From CAYLPU01 sp964385635 (GTDB lineage Bacteria > Chloroflexota > Anaerolineae > B4-G1), in assembly GCA_964385635.1 (NCBI GenBank), contig CAYLPU010000111.1, forward strand, positions 1 to 16,221: 16,221 nt of DNA, written 5' to 3'. The notes beneath the pieces were generated by a model that saw nothing but the letters and a program-made list of their open reading frames with translations, was not told the origin of the DNA and did no database searches. A program made the position numbers and the translations under genes. Shown here piece by piece: positions 6,611 to 13,066 of the stretch; the first letter of the stretch is position 1; the number at the start of each line of letters is the position of its first letter.

Positions 6611-7219
6611 ATGTCAAGCGAAGAAGCAAAAGGGAATGAAGTGAGCGAAAAGCCAAAAAAGCTCTTGCTATCTGAAGGACTGATCATAGCTGCCAGCCCA
6701 ATAATGGGGTATCTATTGGGCTTCATCTACGAAGCGGGTTTTGCGAGAGTTTTCAAGATACCCCTGCATTTCATCACCATCAGTTTGACAACTGTCTTTG
6801 TTGCAACTGGCTCACTGTTGCTGGTTGCTCTATTGCTGTTCCAGTTGACCGACATGATCTTTATGGTCCTTTCGTCCTTTCAGAGAAATGATGGCCCGAT
6901 TTACCGAAGGTTAGTCAGACTGTTTCCTGCGTTTCTGTATTCTTTGGCAAATCTTCTTTTCACGGTTGGCACGCATTCGGGATTGTGGATCGCTGTTATT
7001 GTGGTTTCTATAATCTTCGTCTTCTTTGAGTTTGGATTTCCGCTTATCACTCAGCGGGACAAGGCGAGCTATCGAGATAAACTGGAAGCCCAAGATCGGC
7101 TAGATGCGCAGGTAGAAGGCATTATTAGCCATATCGCGCGGTACACGGGACCGCAGGCTACGCCACAGCCCGTAAGCAGAGCGAATTCTTGGTCACTGAC
7201 ACTTCACCCGAAATGGTAG
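6611..7219 (+). CDS. Membrane protein of unknown function, N-terminal part of a frameshifted gene
   Basis: A 202-aa reading frame with a short charged N-terminus (about 1-20) and four predicted membrane helices (about 22-45, 52-82, 103-122 and 124-147). A charged helical segment follows (RDKASYRDKLEAQDRLDAQV). The last residues (from about 180, SRANSWSLTLHPKW) look out of frame, because the alternative frame continues with a plausible folded domain that starts at 7189. I therefore read 6611-7452 as one gene with a single-base loss near 7150-7190. Whether this is a true mutation or a sequencing error cannot be told here. The gene sits between direct repeats A and B and is driven by the promoter in A. 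Weak Shine-Dalgarno (AGGTAAGA). I do not recognise the family. Confidence 0.7.
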   Translation: MSSEEAKGNEVSEKPKKLLLSEGLIIAASPIMGYLLGFIYEAGFARVFKIPLHFITISLTTVFVATGSLLLVALLLFQLTDMIFMVLSSFQRNDGPIYRRLVRLFPAFLYSLANLLFTVGTHSGLWIAVIVVSIIFVFFEFGFPLITQRDKASYRDKLEAQDRLDAQVEGIISHIARYTGPQATPQPVSRANSWSLTLHPKW

Positions 7220-7452
7220 TGCTGCGAATCTACGGAGACAAGATGGTCTGTGCTCCCTTCGATAGAAGCAATGGAGAAGTCGAGCGGAGTTTCGTAATTC
7301 TCAAGGTGGCGGAGGACCCTGACCTAGTGCTGCACATCGATAAGGTAGGTCCGCTAAATCCAAAAGAGACGCCCGCGAGCCAGCTATCTTCCCCGATATC
7401 TACTCCAACACCCGCTGCTGCATCTTCTCCTACGCCTCTTCCAACACCTTGA
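7189..7452 (+). pseudogene. Frameshifted C-terminal part of the membrane-protein gene
   Basis: This frame is open from 7129 and could only start at a TTG at 7189, with no Shine-Dalgarno nearby. It encodes a compact beta-rich segment (MVVLRIYGDKMVCAPFDR then RSFVILKVAEDPDLVLHI) and a Pro/Thr/Ser-rich tail ending TPLPTP. It overlaps the upstream frame by 31 bases. The content reads like a cytosolic domain following the membrane helices, so I treat it as the detached C-terminus of the same protein. If the shift is real, the domain is probably not made. Confidence 0.65.
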
Positions 7453-7501
7453 TAGGCGACCAGCGGGCGGTCTTGTGGATGAGTGAGAACTGAGTGCCCC
7501 C

Positions 7502-7612
7502 GCACGAGTGCCAGCGGAACGACCACCCTGACCTGCAATGGTTGGGGCGGATTACGTTGCCTGGCTTGCGACACCGCGAACATTTGACTTCTGCGTAAAG
7601 TTGCATTATAGT
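7502..7612 (+). repeat. Direct repeat B: hairpin plus promoter unit
   Basis: Diverged copy of repeat A, 1038 bp downstream of it. The hairpin is kept in position with the same 14-base loop (7523-7529 with 7544-7550; six of seven pairs including one wobble), as is the promoter at the right end. Part of the gene-free stretch 7453-7839. Between 7453 and 7501 I see nothing distinct. Confidence 0.75.
7584..7612 (+). promoter_or_regulatory. Promoter in repeat B
   Basis: TTGACT (7584-7589), 17 bp, TATAGT (7607-7612), with the spacer core GCGTAAAGTTGCAT shared with the comEC promoter. It lies 72 bp upstream of a second, stronger promoter, so the DUF3800 gene may have tandem promoters. Alternatively this copy is a relic of the repeat. 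Confidence 0.55.
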
Positions 7613-7683
7613 TGACCTTGTGAGCGTGGGGATGTGGCGCAGTCGTAATTGAGAAATTAGTGGCAAATTGGCGGTAAAAATGC

Positions 7684-7712
7684 TTGACATTTGTCAAAAT
7701 TTGTACTATAAT
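7684..7712 (+). promoter_or_regulatory. Consensus sigma70 promoter with palindromic operator-like site
   Basis: TTGACA (7684-7689), 17 bp, TATAAT (7707-7712): a perfect match to both consensus hexamers. The minus-35 is the left half of a palindrome, TTGACA-TT-TGTCAA (7684-7697), which could be a repressor site. The start would be near 7719, giving a leader of about 120 nt before the DUF3800 ATG. Confidence 0.8.
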
Positions 7713-7718
7713 ATAACC

Positions 7719-7790
7719 GCGACTGGGAGAGCTGCCCAATAATTGCGGCTCGTTAAGGTGGGGAGACCCACCTTACCTGGTTGCCTTTTT
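7719..7790 (+). ncRNA. Structured 5' leader upstream of DUF3800 gene
   Basis: The leader downstream of the consensus promoter can form a first small hairpin (7724-7727 with 7735-7738, TGGG/CCCA). A second, perfect 9-bp hairpin follows (7754-7762 with 7767-7775, TAAGGTGGG/CCCACCTTA) capped by the GNRA-type loop GAGA. A T-run lies at 7786-7790, ten bases past the hairpin. Published comparative work describes several conserved RNA motifs (DUF3800-I to XI) upstream of DUF3800 genes. I infer this leader may belong to that group but cannot assign a class. An attenuator is another possibility. Confidence 0.45.
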
Positions 7791-7839
7791 ATTTATGGCG
7801 ACAAGGAACACAGAATCAGCACGAGGTAGGAGCTAGCAG

Positions 7840-8596
7840 ATGTATCTACTCTACTTGGACGCCTCCGGGACTTCAGGCAGCGCTGAATGAGGAACACTTT
7901 GTCCTTGGCGGTGTTGCTGTCTTCGAGCGACGAATATATTGGCTAACACGGAGACTGAATGAAATCGAGCAGTCATACTTTCCAAACAGATCGGAGTCTG
8001 TAGAGTTTCATGCATCTGTCATTAGAGCACGAAGGGAAGAACCCTGGACTTCCATGCCACGTAGTCAGCGCCAACAAGTGATGGATGATGTGTACTCTAC
8101 TATAGCGGATGAAAACTATCCTGGTTTAGTAGCCTTCGCGGCAGCAATTCACAAGCCATCTTTGCAGCATGGTGAGCGAGCCCTTTCTCGCGCGTTCGAA
8201 GAGGTGTGCAGGCGTTTTGATCTCTTTCTTAGACGCCGGTTTGACGAGGAAGACACTCAGAGAGGGTTAGTAATTATGGACGCCTGCCGCATTGCTGAGA
8301 AAGAGGAGTTCAGAGCCCTATGGACTGACTACATTGGTGGTGGAACGCGATGGGGCAGATTCCACAATCTCACCGACATTCCATTCTTTGCAGATTCCTG
8401 CGCTACACGGATGTTGCAGTTGGCCGATTTTTGCTCCTATGCTGTATATCGACGCTACGAGTCTGGCGATACGAGCTATTTGGACAAGATAATAGATCGA
8501 TTTGATCAGACAGGAGGTGTAATCCACGGTCTATTCCATCTTACAGCGAACCATCGGAGTTGTTGGTGTCCCGCTTGTTCTAGTAGGCGCGGATAG
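7840..8596 (+). CDS. DUF3800 family protein, frame broken near the start
   Basis: The natural start is the ATG at 7840, with GTAGGAG eight bases upstream. It encodes MYLLYLDASGTSGSAE and then meets a TGA at 7888. The start matches the family opening (YLDxSG, a presumed active-site Asp). The rest of the family sequence continues in the next frame from about 7880 (NEEHFVLGGVAVFERRIYW) to the stop at 8594. Further family marks are EFHASVI, QLADFCSYAVYRRY (second conserved Asp) and the end HGLFHLTANHRSCWCPAC. One extra base, or two lost, between about 7870 and 7887 would account for this. The second frame has a weak TTG at 7781 but no proper ribosome site. DUF3800 proteins resemble RNase H-like nucleases and often occur in mobile or defence-related DNA; the role here is unknown. 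A strong terminator follows. Confidence 0.8.
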
Positions 8597-8634
8597 TTGC
8601 TACCATAGATTAGGCGGGCGAGGCGCAAGAGCAT

Positions 8635-8665
8635 CGGGGCGGCGTGAAGCCGCCCCGGTTTTTTT
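8635..8665 (+). terminator. Rho-independent terminator after the DUF3800 gene
   Basis: A perfect 9-bp GC stem (CGGGGCGGC with GCCGCCCCG), loop GTGAA, then seven T (8659-8665). It ends plus-strand transcription just before the convergent recR gene. On the minus strand there is no T-run, so it would be weak as a recR terminator. Confidence 0.92.
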
Positions 8666-8689
8666 GGTGACGCCGGAAACGCGGAAAAG

Positions 8690-9289
8690 TCAGATTTCCT
8701 TCCGCCCCTCCAACGCCCGCATGAGCGTCACCGCGTCGGCGTACTCCAGATCGCCGCCCACCGGCAACCCCCGCCCCAACTGGGTGATGCGCACGCCCAG
8801 AGGACGCAGCCGCGTCAGCAAATAGGAAGCCGTCCAATCCCCTTCGCTCGTGGGGTTGGTCGCCAGGATCACCTCGCTCACGTCGCCGCCTCGTATGCGG
8901 GCCAACAATTCCCCGATGCGCAGGTTCTCGACGAACATTCCCTCCGAGGGAGCCAGCACGCCGTGCAAGACGTGGTAGACCCCCTGATACACCCCGGCCT
9001 GCTCAACCGCCAGCACATCGAGCGGCTCTTCGACCACGCAGATGGTGTTGTGGTCACGCCCTGGGTCGGTGCAGATGGGACAGGGATCTTCCTCGGTGAT
9101 GTTGTAGCAGACGGAGCAGAAACGGGTGCGCTCCTTGAGCGCACGCAGCGCCTCGGCCAGTCGCTCGGCCAGGTCCAATTGGTCACGCAATAAGAAAAAC
9201 GTGAGGCGGGCGGCGGTCTTACGGCCGATCCCCGGCAGTTCCGAAAGTTCCTCGATCAGCCGCGTCACCGGAGCAGGAGTCGTCTGCAT
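8690..9289 (-). CDS. recR: Recombination mediator protein RecR
   Basis: 199 aa, the normal RecR length. RecR works with RecO (and RecF) to load RecA at gaps in DNA. Visible parts are an N-terminal helix-hairpin-helix (ELPGIGRKTAARL, about 17-29), a four-cysteine zinc site (C58, C61, C70, C73), a Toprim domain (TICVVEEPLDVLAVE and VILATNPTSEGDWTASYL) and the conserved end RGLPVGGDLEYADAVTLMRALEGR. The frame extends four codons upstream to a GTG at 9301. The ATG at 9289 fits family alignments better and has AGGTG about nine bases before it. It lies 12 bases after the ebfC stop, last gene of the dnaX-ebfC-recR operon. Confidence 0.96.
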   Translation of the reverse strand: MQTTPAPVTRLIEELSELPGIGRKTAARLTFFLLRDQLDLAERLAEALRALKERTRFCSVCYNITEEDPCPICTDPGRDHNTICVVEEPLDVLAVEQAGVYQGVYHVLHGVLAPSEGMFVENLRIGELLARIRGGDVSEVILATNPTSEGDWTASYLLTRLRPLGVRITQLGRGLPVGGDLEYADAVTLMRALEGRKEI

Positions 9290-9301
9290 CGCTGCCCACA
9301 C

Positions 9302-9658
9302 CTAGAGCAATCCGGGGATGCCGAGTCCGCCGGTGAAAGCCGCCATCCGTTCAGCCGTGGCCTGATCCACTTGCTCCAGCCCCTCGTTAACGGCGGCGAT
9401 GACGAGGTCCTGCAACATCTCCACGTCTTCGGGGTCCACGACCTCTGGCGCGATGGAGAGCGATTGTACCCGCCGCTCGCCAGTGACGACAGCGGTCACT
9501 GCACCACCGCCAGCCGTCGCGGTGACGACCATCACGGCGATCTCCTCCTGCGCCTTGAGCATATCCTCTTGCAGGCTCTGCAATTGCTGGAGCATCCCGG
9601 CTTTGCTCGGTCGCGGACCGGCTGGGCTCTGCCTTCGTTTGATCTTTTTCTTTGCCAA
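9302..9658 (-). CDS. ebfC: YbaB/EbfC family nucleoid-associated protein
   Basis: 118 aa from a TTG start at 9658, chosen because AAGGAG lies six bases upstream, between the dnaX stop and this codon. No ATG is nearby in frame apart from an internal Met at residue 22. The frame is open further upstream but that part overlaps dnaX. After a basic N-terminus (AKKKIKRRQ, longer than in most relatives) comes the family core: MLQQLQSLQEDMLKAQEEIA, then TATAGGGAVTAVVTGERRVQSLSI, VVDPEDVEMLQDLVIAAVNEGL and a C-terminal helix. EbfC/YbaB proteins are small DNA-binding dimers, and the gene almost always sits between dnaX and recR, as here. Confidence 0.93.
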   Translation of the reverse strand: MAKKKIKRRQSPAGPRPSKAGMLQQLQSLQEDMLKAQEEIAVMVVTATAGGGAVTAVVTGERRVQSLSIAPEVVDPEDVEMLQDLVIAAVNEGLEQVDQATAERMAAFTGGLGIPGLL

Positions 9659-9672
9659 TTTGACTCTCCTTG

Positions 9673-11385
9673 CTATTCGCGCCGCTGCACGATCTGTGCT
9701 CCCAGGTCCTCCACCGCTGCACGCACCACTGGATCCTCGGCGATGATCTGCTCTGCCGACGAAACGGCTTTCCCAGCGGCGGACCCCGATGCCGGGCGAC
9801 GAGGGGGCTTGGCGGCGCGTTCCCGGTGGGCCAGAACACACCGCACGCGGTACTGCTGACCGACCAGGCTGCTCAGCACGTCTTCAATAATCCGCTTGTT
9901 GTGCTCCTCTTCCACCTTGCTGCGGTGAAAGTTGTGGGTAAACTCCAACACGACGACGTCCCCTTCGACGGCGACCGGCTCGCACGAGCGCACCAGCGCT
10001 TCCAATGACAGATTGCGCGGGCGGAGGGCATTCAAGAATTCCTGCCAGCGACTTCGCAATATCTCGAGCGTCAACGAACCATCACCAGGCACAAGGTGAT
10101 CATAAGTGGACGCCGGTTCCTGGACCGTCTTGGGAGACTGGGATGAGGCAGGCGGCGCTGAACGGGCAGGTGTGGGCCGTTCGGCTGAGTGCTCACGACG
10201 AAGACTGGACGGTGCACGTAAAGACGCCGAGTGGCGAAGAGAAGGCGGCGTGCGAGGGCTGGTCGGGGCCAATTGCTTGTGAGGCGTGGGGCCCGCTGGC
10301 TCAGCCGGTAGAGTGGCTTCAATAAACGCCATCTCCAAAGGCAACTGAGGCTGCCAGCCACCTTTGGCCTCGGTCGCTGCCTGGTTGAAGAGCCGTACCG
10401 CTCGCGCCAGAGCCCGGGGTAAAAAGGCAGCGGCCTGTTCTTCCAACTGTGGGCGCAAATCTTCCGGGACGTAGGCCAGGGCAACGCCGGATTTCAGCCG
10501 CAGCAGGAGCAGCGCCCGCAGATGTTCCACCATCTGGCGTGCGAACTGCCGGGGATCGGCTCCCTCGTCCACGGCCGTGTTGATGGCGCCCAAACCCTGC
10601 GCCACATTGCTCTTGGCCAGTGCATCGGCCACCCGGATCACCGTCTCGCTGGTCCCTGTCCCCAGCGCTGCGCGCACATCCGCGCCGGTGATACCCTTTT
10701 CGTCGTAGGAAGCCAATTGGTCAAGCAGACTCTCGGCATCGCGCATACTGCCAGTCGCCTGGTGAGCGATGATGGTCAGCGCCTCTTGATCGGCTTGAAT
10801 GTGCTCCTGCTCGGTCAGCCACTTCAGGCGGGCAACGATGTCGCTGATGGGAACGCGACGGAAATTGAACCGCTGGCAGCGCGAGAGCACTGTGGCCGGA
10901 ATCTTGTGCGATTCGGTGGTCGCCAATACGAAGATGACGTGGGGTGGGGGCTCTTCCAACGTCTTGAGCAGCGCGTTGAAAGCGGAAGTGGAGAGCATGT
11001 GCACTTCGTCAATCACGTAGACCTTGTAGCAGGCCTCGTTGGGCCGGAATCCGACCCGTTCCCGCAGTTCTCGTATATCGTCCACACCGGTGTTGGAAGC
11101 AGCATCAATCTCAATCAGATCGAGCAGACGCCCCTCGTTGACCGCCCGGCAGATGGCGCACTCATTGCAGGGACGCTGATCCTCCGGGGCCAGGCAGTTG
11201 ACCGCCTTGGCCAACAGGCGCGCCGTGGTCGTCTTGCCGGTGCCACGAGGGCCGGCGAAGAGATAAGCGTGATGGATGCGCCCAGAGGTGAGCGCATTAC
11301 GCAGTGTGCGGACGACGTGCTCCTGCCCCACCACTTCGTCAAATGTCCGAGGTCGCCACTTCCGATACAACGCTTGCACCGCCAT
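9673..11385 (-). CDS. dnaX: DNA polymerase III subunit gamma/tau
   Basis: 570 aa. DnaX is the ATPase of the clamp loader that puts the sliding clamp on DNA. Visible marks are the N-terminal LYRKWRPRTFDEVVGQ, Walker A GPRGTGKT (45-52), a zinc module (C64, C73, C76, C79), Walker B VYVIDEVHML (DEVH at 126-129), the sensor ATTESHKIP and the arginine finger in SRCQRF (168-170). A collar domain follows, then a Pro/Ser/Arg-rich linker (about 375-425) and a tau-like C-terminal domain (about 430-570). I see no A-rich slippery run of the kind that makes gamma by frameshifting in E. coli, so a single tau-like product is likely. The ATG has a strong GAGGAGG upstream. First gene of the operon with ebfC and recR. 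Confidence 0.97.
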   Translation of the reverse strand: MAVQALYRKWRPRTFDEVVGQEHVVRTLRNALTSGRIHHAYLFAGPRGTGKTTTARLLAKAVNCLAPEDQRPCNECAICRAVNEGRLLDLIEIDAASNTGVDDIRELRERVGFRPNEACYKVYVIDEVHMLSTSAFNALLKTLEEPPPHVIFVLATTESHKIPATVLSRCQRFNFRRVPISDIVARLKWLTEQEHIQADQEALTIIAHQATGSMRDAESLLDQLASYDEKGITGADVRAALGTGTSETVIRVADALAKSNVAQGLGAINTAVDEGADPRQFARQMVEHLRALLLLRLKSGVALAYVPEDLRPQLEEQAAAFLPRALARAVRLFNQAATEAKGGWQPQLPLEMAFIEATLPAEPAGPTPHKQLAPTSPRTPPSLRHSASLRAPSSLRREHSAERPTPARSAPPASSQSPKTVQEPASTYDHLVPGDGSLTLEILRSRWQEFLNALRPRNLSLEALVRSCEPVAVEGDVVVLEFTHNFHRSKVEEEHNKRIIEDVLSSLVGQQYRVRCVLAHRERAAKPPRRPASGSAAGKAVSSAEQIIAEDPVVRAAVEDLGAQIVQRRE

Positions 11386-11412
11386 CGCCGCCTCCTCTCG
11401 AAGTCGCCTGAT

Positions 11413-11441
11413 AGTCTAACACCGTCGGCCAAGAAAAGCAA
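11413..11441 (-). promoter_or_regulatory. Possible dnaX operon promoter
   Basis: On the minus strand TTGCTT (11441-11436), 17 bp, TAGACT (11418-11413). The start would be near 11406, about 20 nt before the dnaX ATG. The hexamers are only moderate matches. Confidence 0.4.
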
Positions 11442-11510
11442 GTCAGCGTACCCAATCACGTGAATAGGGAGCGCTCAGAACGCGGATTGCAGGGCAACAA
11501 CGGATTGTGA

Positions 11511-11534
11511 GAAAAATCGGCAGCACCTTTGTAA
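11511..11534 (+). repeat. Dispersed ~24-bp repeat, copy 2
   Basis: GAAAAATCGGCAGCACC followed by TTTGTAA, nearly the same as 5009-5031. It abuts the inverted repeat that begins at 11535. Confidence 0.5.
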
Positions 11535-11629
11535 ATAGCACACGGATACACACGGATGAAACGGGTTCTCACAGATTTTTTATCTTTATCTGCGCACATC
11601 CGTGCGATCCGTGTTGATCCGTGTTCTAT
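11535..11629. repeat. Imperfect inverted repeat with ACGGAT/ATCCGT units
   Basis: The arms at 11535-11557 and 11607-11629 are reverse complements at 20 of 23 positions, separated by 49 bp. Each arm contains two CACGGAT-type units, and a fifth unit (CATCCGTG) lies just inside the right arm. It looks like a dispersed palindromic element in the gene-free stretch 11386-11780, between the divergent dnaX and isomerase genes. No gene is supported within it. Confidence 0.7.
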
Positions 11630-11646
11630 TTATGACAATGCACGGG

Positions 11647-11675
11647 TTGACAATCGCACCAGCCGCTGGTATTAT
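11647..11675 (+). promoter_or_regulatory. Promoter of the isomerase gene
   Basis: TTGACA (11647-11652), 17 bp, TATTAT (11670-11675). The start would be near 11682, a leader of about 100 nt before the ATG at 11781. Confidence 0.72.
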
Positions 11676-11780
11676 CACACTATCACCCGGAGCCTAAGTT
11701 GTCGCAGGAACGCTCACTGGTGCGGCACGTTTCACTCACATCGCAGATTGCAGGTGTGTCCAAGAACGGAGGATAACTCA

Positions 11781-12872
11781 ATGAATCTGGACGACCATAC
11801 ACGTTTCAGCGAACTCGATCCCGATGGTATGCTAGAGCACATCAGCGAACTACCACAGCAGTGTCGAGCGGCCTGGGCGCTGGCACGAGATCTGGAGTTG
11901 CCGCTGGCCTACGGCGCGGTTCGGCACGTCGTCATTCTGGGGATGGGCGGTTCGGCCATCGGTGGTACACTGTTGCAGGGATTGGTAGCCAGGAGTTGTG
12001 CCATCCCTATCACCGTCGTGCGTGGTTACACGCTTCCCGCCTTCGTCTGCGGCCCCGACTACCTGGTCGTCGGCTGCAGTTATTCGGGCAACACGGAGGA
12101 GACACTCTCCACCTTCGGAACAGCGTTGGAACGGGGGACCCGGCCGGTAGCGATCACCACAGGGGGAAAACTGGCCGCGTTGGCGCAGGAGAGGGGAATA
12201 CCGCTGGTTCGTTTCGACTATCAATCGCAGCCGAGGGCCGCATTGGGATACTCCCTGGTCCTACTCCTGGGTGTCTGTTGGCGGCTGGGGCTGCTGCGAG
12301 ATTACTCGGCTGGCCTGGAGAAAGCCGCCCAGGTGATGGAAGAGTGGCAGACAGAGATAGGCCCCACGGTGCCGACAGCACACAACGCGGCCAAGTCTCT
12401 GGCGGGCCGGATCGCGGGCCGGCTGCCGGTCATCTACGGGGCGGGGTTCCTCGCCGCCGTCGCCAACCGCTGGAAGACCCAGTTCAACGAGAACAGTAAG
12501 CACTGGGCGTTCTTCGAGGTGTTGCCTGAACTGAACCACAACGCCGTCGTGGGCTTCGGCATCCCCCAGACCGTGCGAGAGCAAACCATCGTGCTGATGT
12601 TGCGCTCTAGCCTGGACCATCCGCGCGTGCAGGTGCGCTGGGACGTGACGCGGGCACTGCTCCGGCGCGAGGGCGTGGCGGCCGAGACGCTGCAAGGGCG
12701 GGGCGAGAGCCGTCTCGCCCAAATGCTGTCCCTGATCCACTTCGGCGACTACGTGAGTTTCTACCTTGCTATGCTCAACGGCGCGGACCCGACGCCGGTG
12801 AAGAGCATCGCCTTCCTCAAACAGCGGCTAGAGGAGGCGGGGGACGCGAGTTTGCTTGACAGGGTGGGGTAG
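11781..12872 (+). CDS. Bifunctional phosphoglucose/phosphomannose isomerase
   Basis: 363 aa, a SIS-fold isomerase of the short bifunctional family that interconverts fructose 6-phosphate with glucose 6-phosphate and mannose 6-phosphate in the cytosol. Marks are VVILGMGGSAIGG (about 50-62, phosphosugar binding), SYSGNTEET (100-108), a linker with VIYGAGFLAAVANRWKTQFNENSK and the ELNHNAVVGF segment that supplies catalytic residues in this family. The start is the ATG at 11781, with GGAGG eight bases upstream. The open frame runs further up to 11556, but that part is translated repeat DNA upstream of a good promoter and is not coding. It heads the sugar/polysaccharide block and likely supplies mannose and glucose phosphates for nucleotide-sugar synthesis. 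Confidence 0.92.
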   Translation: MNLDDHTRFSELDPDGMLEHISELPQQCRAAWALARDLELPLAYGAVRHVVILGMGGSAIGGTLLQGLVARSCAIPITVVRGYTLPAFVCGPDYLVVGCSYSGNTEETLSTFGTALERGTRPVAITTGGKLAALAQERGIPLVRFDYQSQPRAALGYSLVLLLGVCWRLGLLRDYSAGLEKAAQVMEEWQTEIGPTVPTAHNAAKSLAGRIAGRLPVIYGAGFLAAVANRWKTQFNENSKHWAFFEVLPELNHNAVVGFGIPQTVREQTIVLMLRSSLDHPRVQVRWDVTRALLRREGVAAETLQGRGESRLAQMLSLIHFGDYVSFYLAMLNGADPTPVKSIAFLKQRLEEAGDASLLDRVG

Positions 12873-12884
12873 TGCCTTTATAAT
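12856..12884 (+). promoter_or_regulatory. Consensus promoter for the polysaccharide genes
   Basis: TTGACA (12856-12861), 17 bp, TATAAT (12879-12884): both hexamers are perfect. It overlaps the last codons and stop of the isomerase gene. The start would be near 12891, leaving a leader of about 175 nt before the GTG at 13067. The leader contains a run of eight G (12918-12925) and an inverted repeat (12939-12979). Confidence 0.8.
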
Positions 12885-12938
12885 TCGATCCCCACCACAC
12901 AACTCGACGGCGAACAAGGGGGGGGCATGAGCACATGG

Positions 12939-12979
12939 CAAAATGTGAAGCGTGATAACCCGCCACGTTTCACGTTTTG
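12939..12979 (+). repeat. Inverted repeat in the leader of the wzz-like gene
   Basis: The arms at 12939-12954 and 12964-12979 are reverse complements at 14 of 16 positions (right arm CACGTTTCACGTTTTG), with a 9-base loop. No T-run follows. It could fold in the leader RNA, or be another dispersed repeat of the ACGTTTC type. Confidence 0.55.
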
Positions 12980-13066
12980 TGTTTCTGTGCCGTGGTAGAG
13001 GGCGAAAGATGGCACGGGTAGAGGTTATGAAAGTGGCCATCTGCAATTCCAGATGAGGAGGACATA

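Noticed and set aside
7885..7890. prfB-like programmed plus-one frameshift at the TGA in the DUF3800 gene
   Set aside because: The codon before the stop is GAA, not a slippery CTT, and there is no Shine-Dalgarno-like stimulator directly upstream. A plain indel is simpler.
9659..9841. Upstream extension of the ebfC frame
   Set aside because: It lies within dnaX on the same strand. A TTG at 9658 with AAGGAG six bases upstream begins the family sequence.
10291..10320. tRNA-like stretch (GGCTCAGCCGGTAGAG resembles a D-arm)
   Set aside because: No anticodon arm, T-arm with a GTTCGA-type loop or acceptor pairing follows, and the stretch is coding sequence of dnaX on the other strand.
10522..11463. 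Long plus-strand open frame of about 313 codons
   Set aside because: It is the antisense shadow of dnaX. The minus-strand frame has every clamp-loader motif, and the plus-strand product has none and no ribosome site.
11556..11780. Upstream in-frame extension of the isomerase gene
   Set aside because: It translates an inverted repeat and a promoter. The ATG at 11781 has GGAGG at the right distance and starts where family members start.
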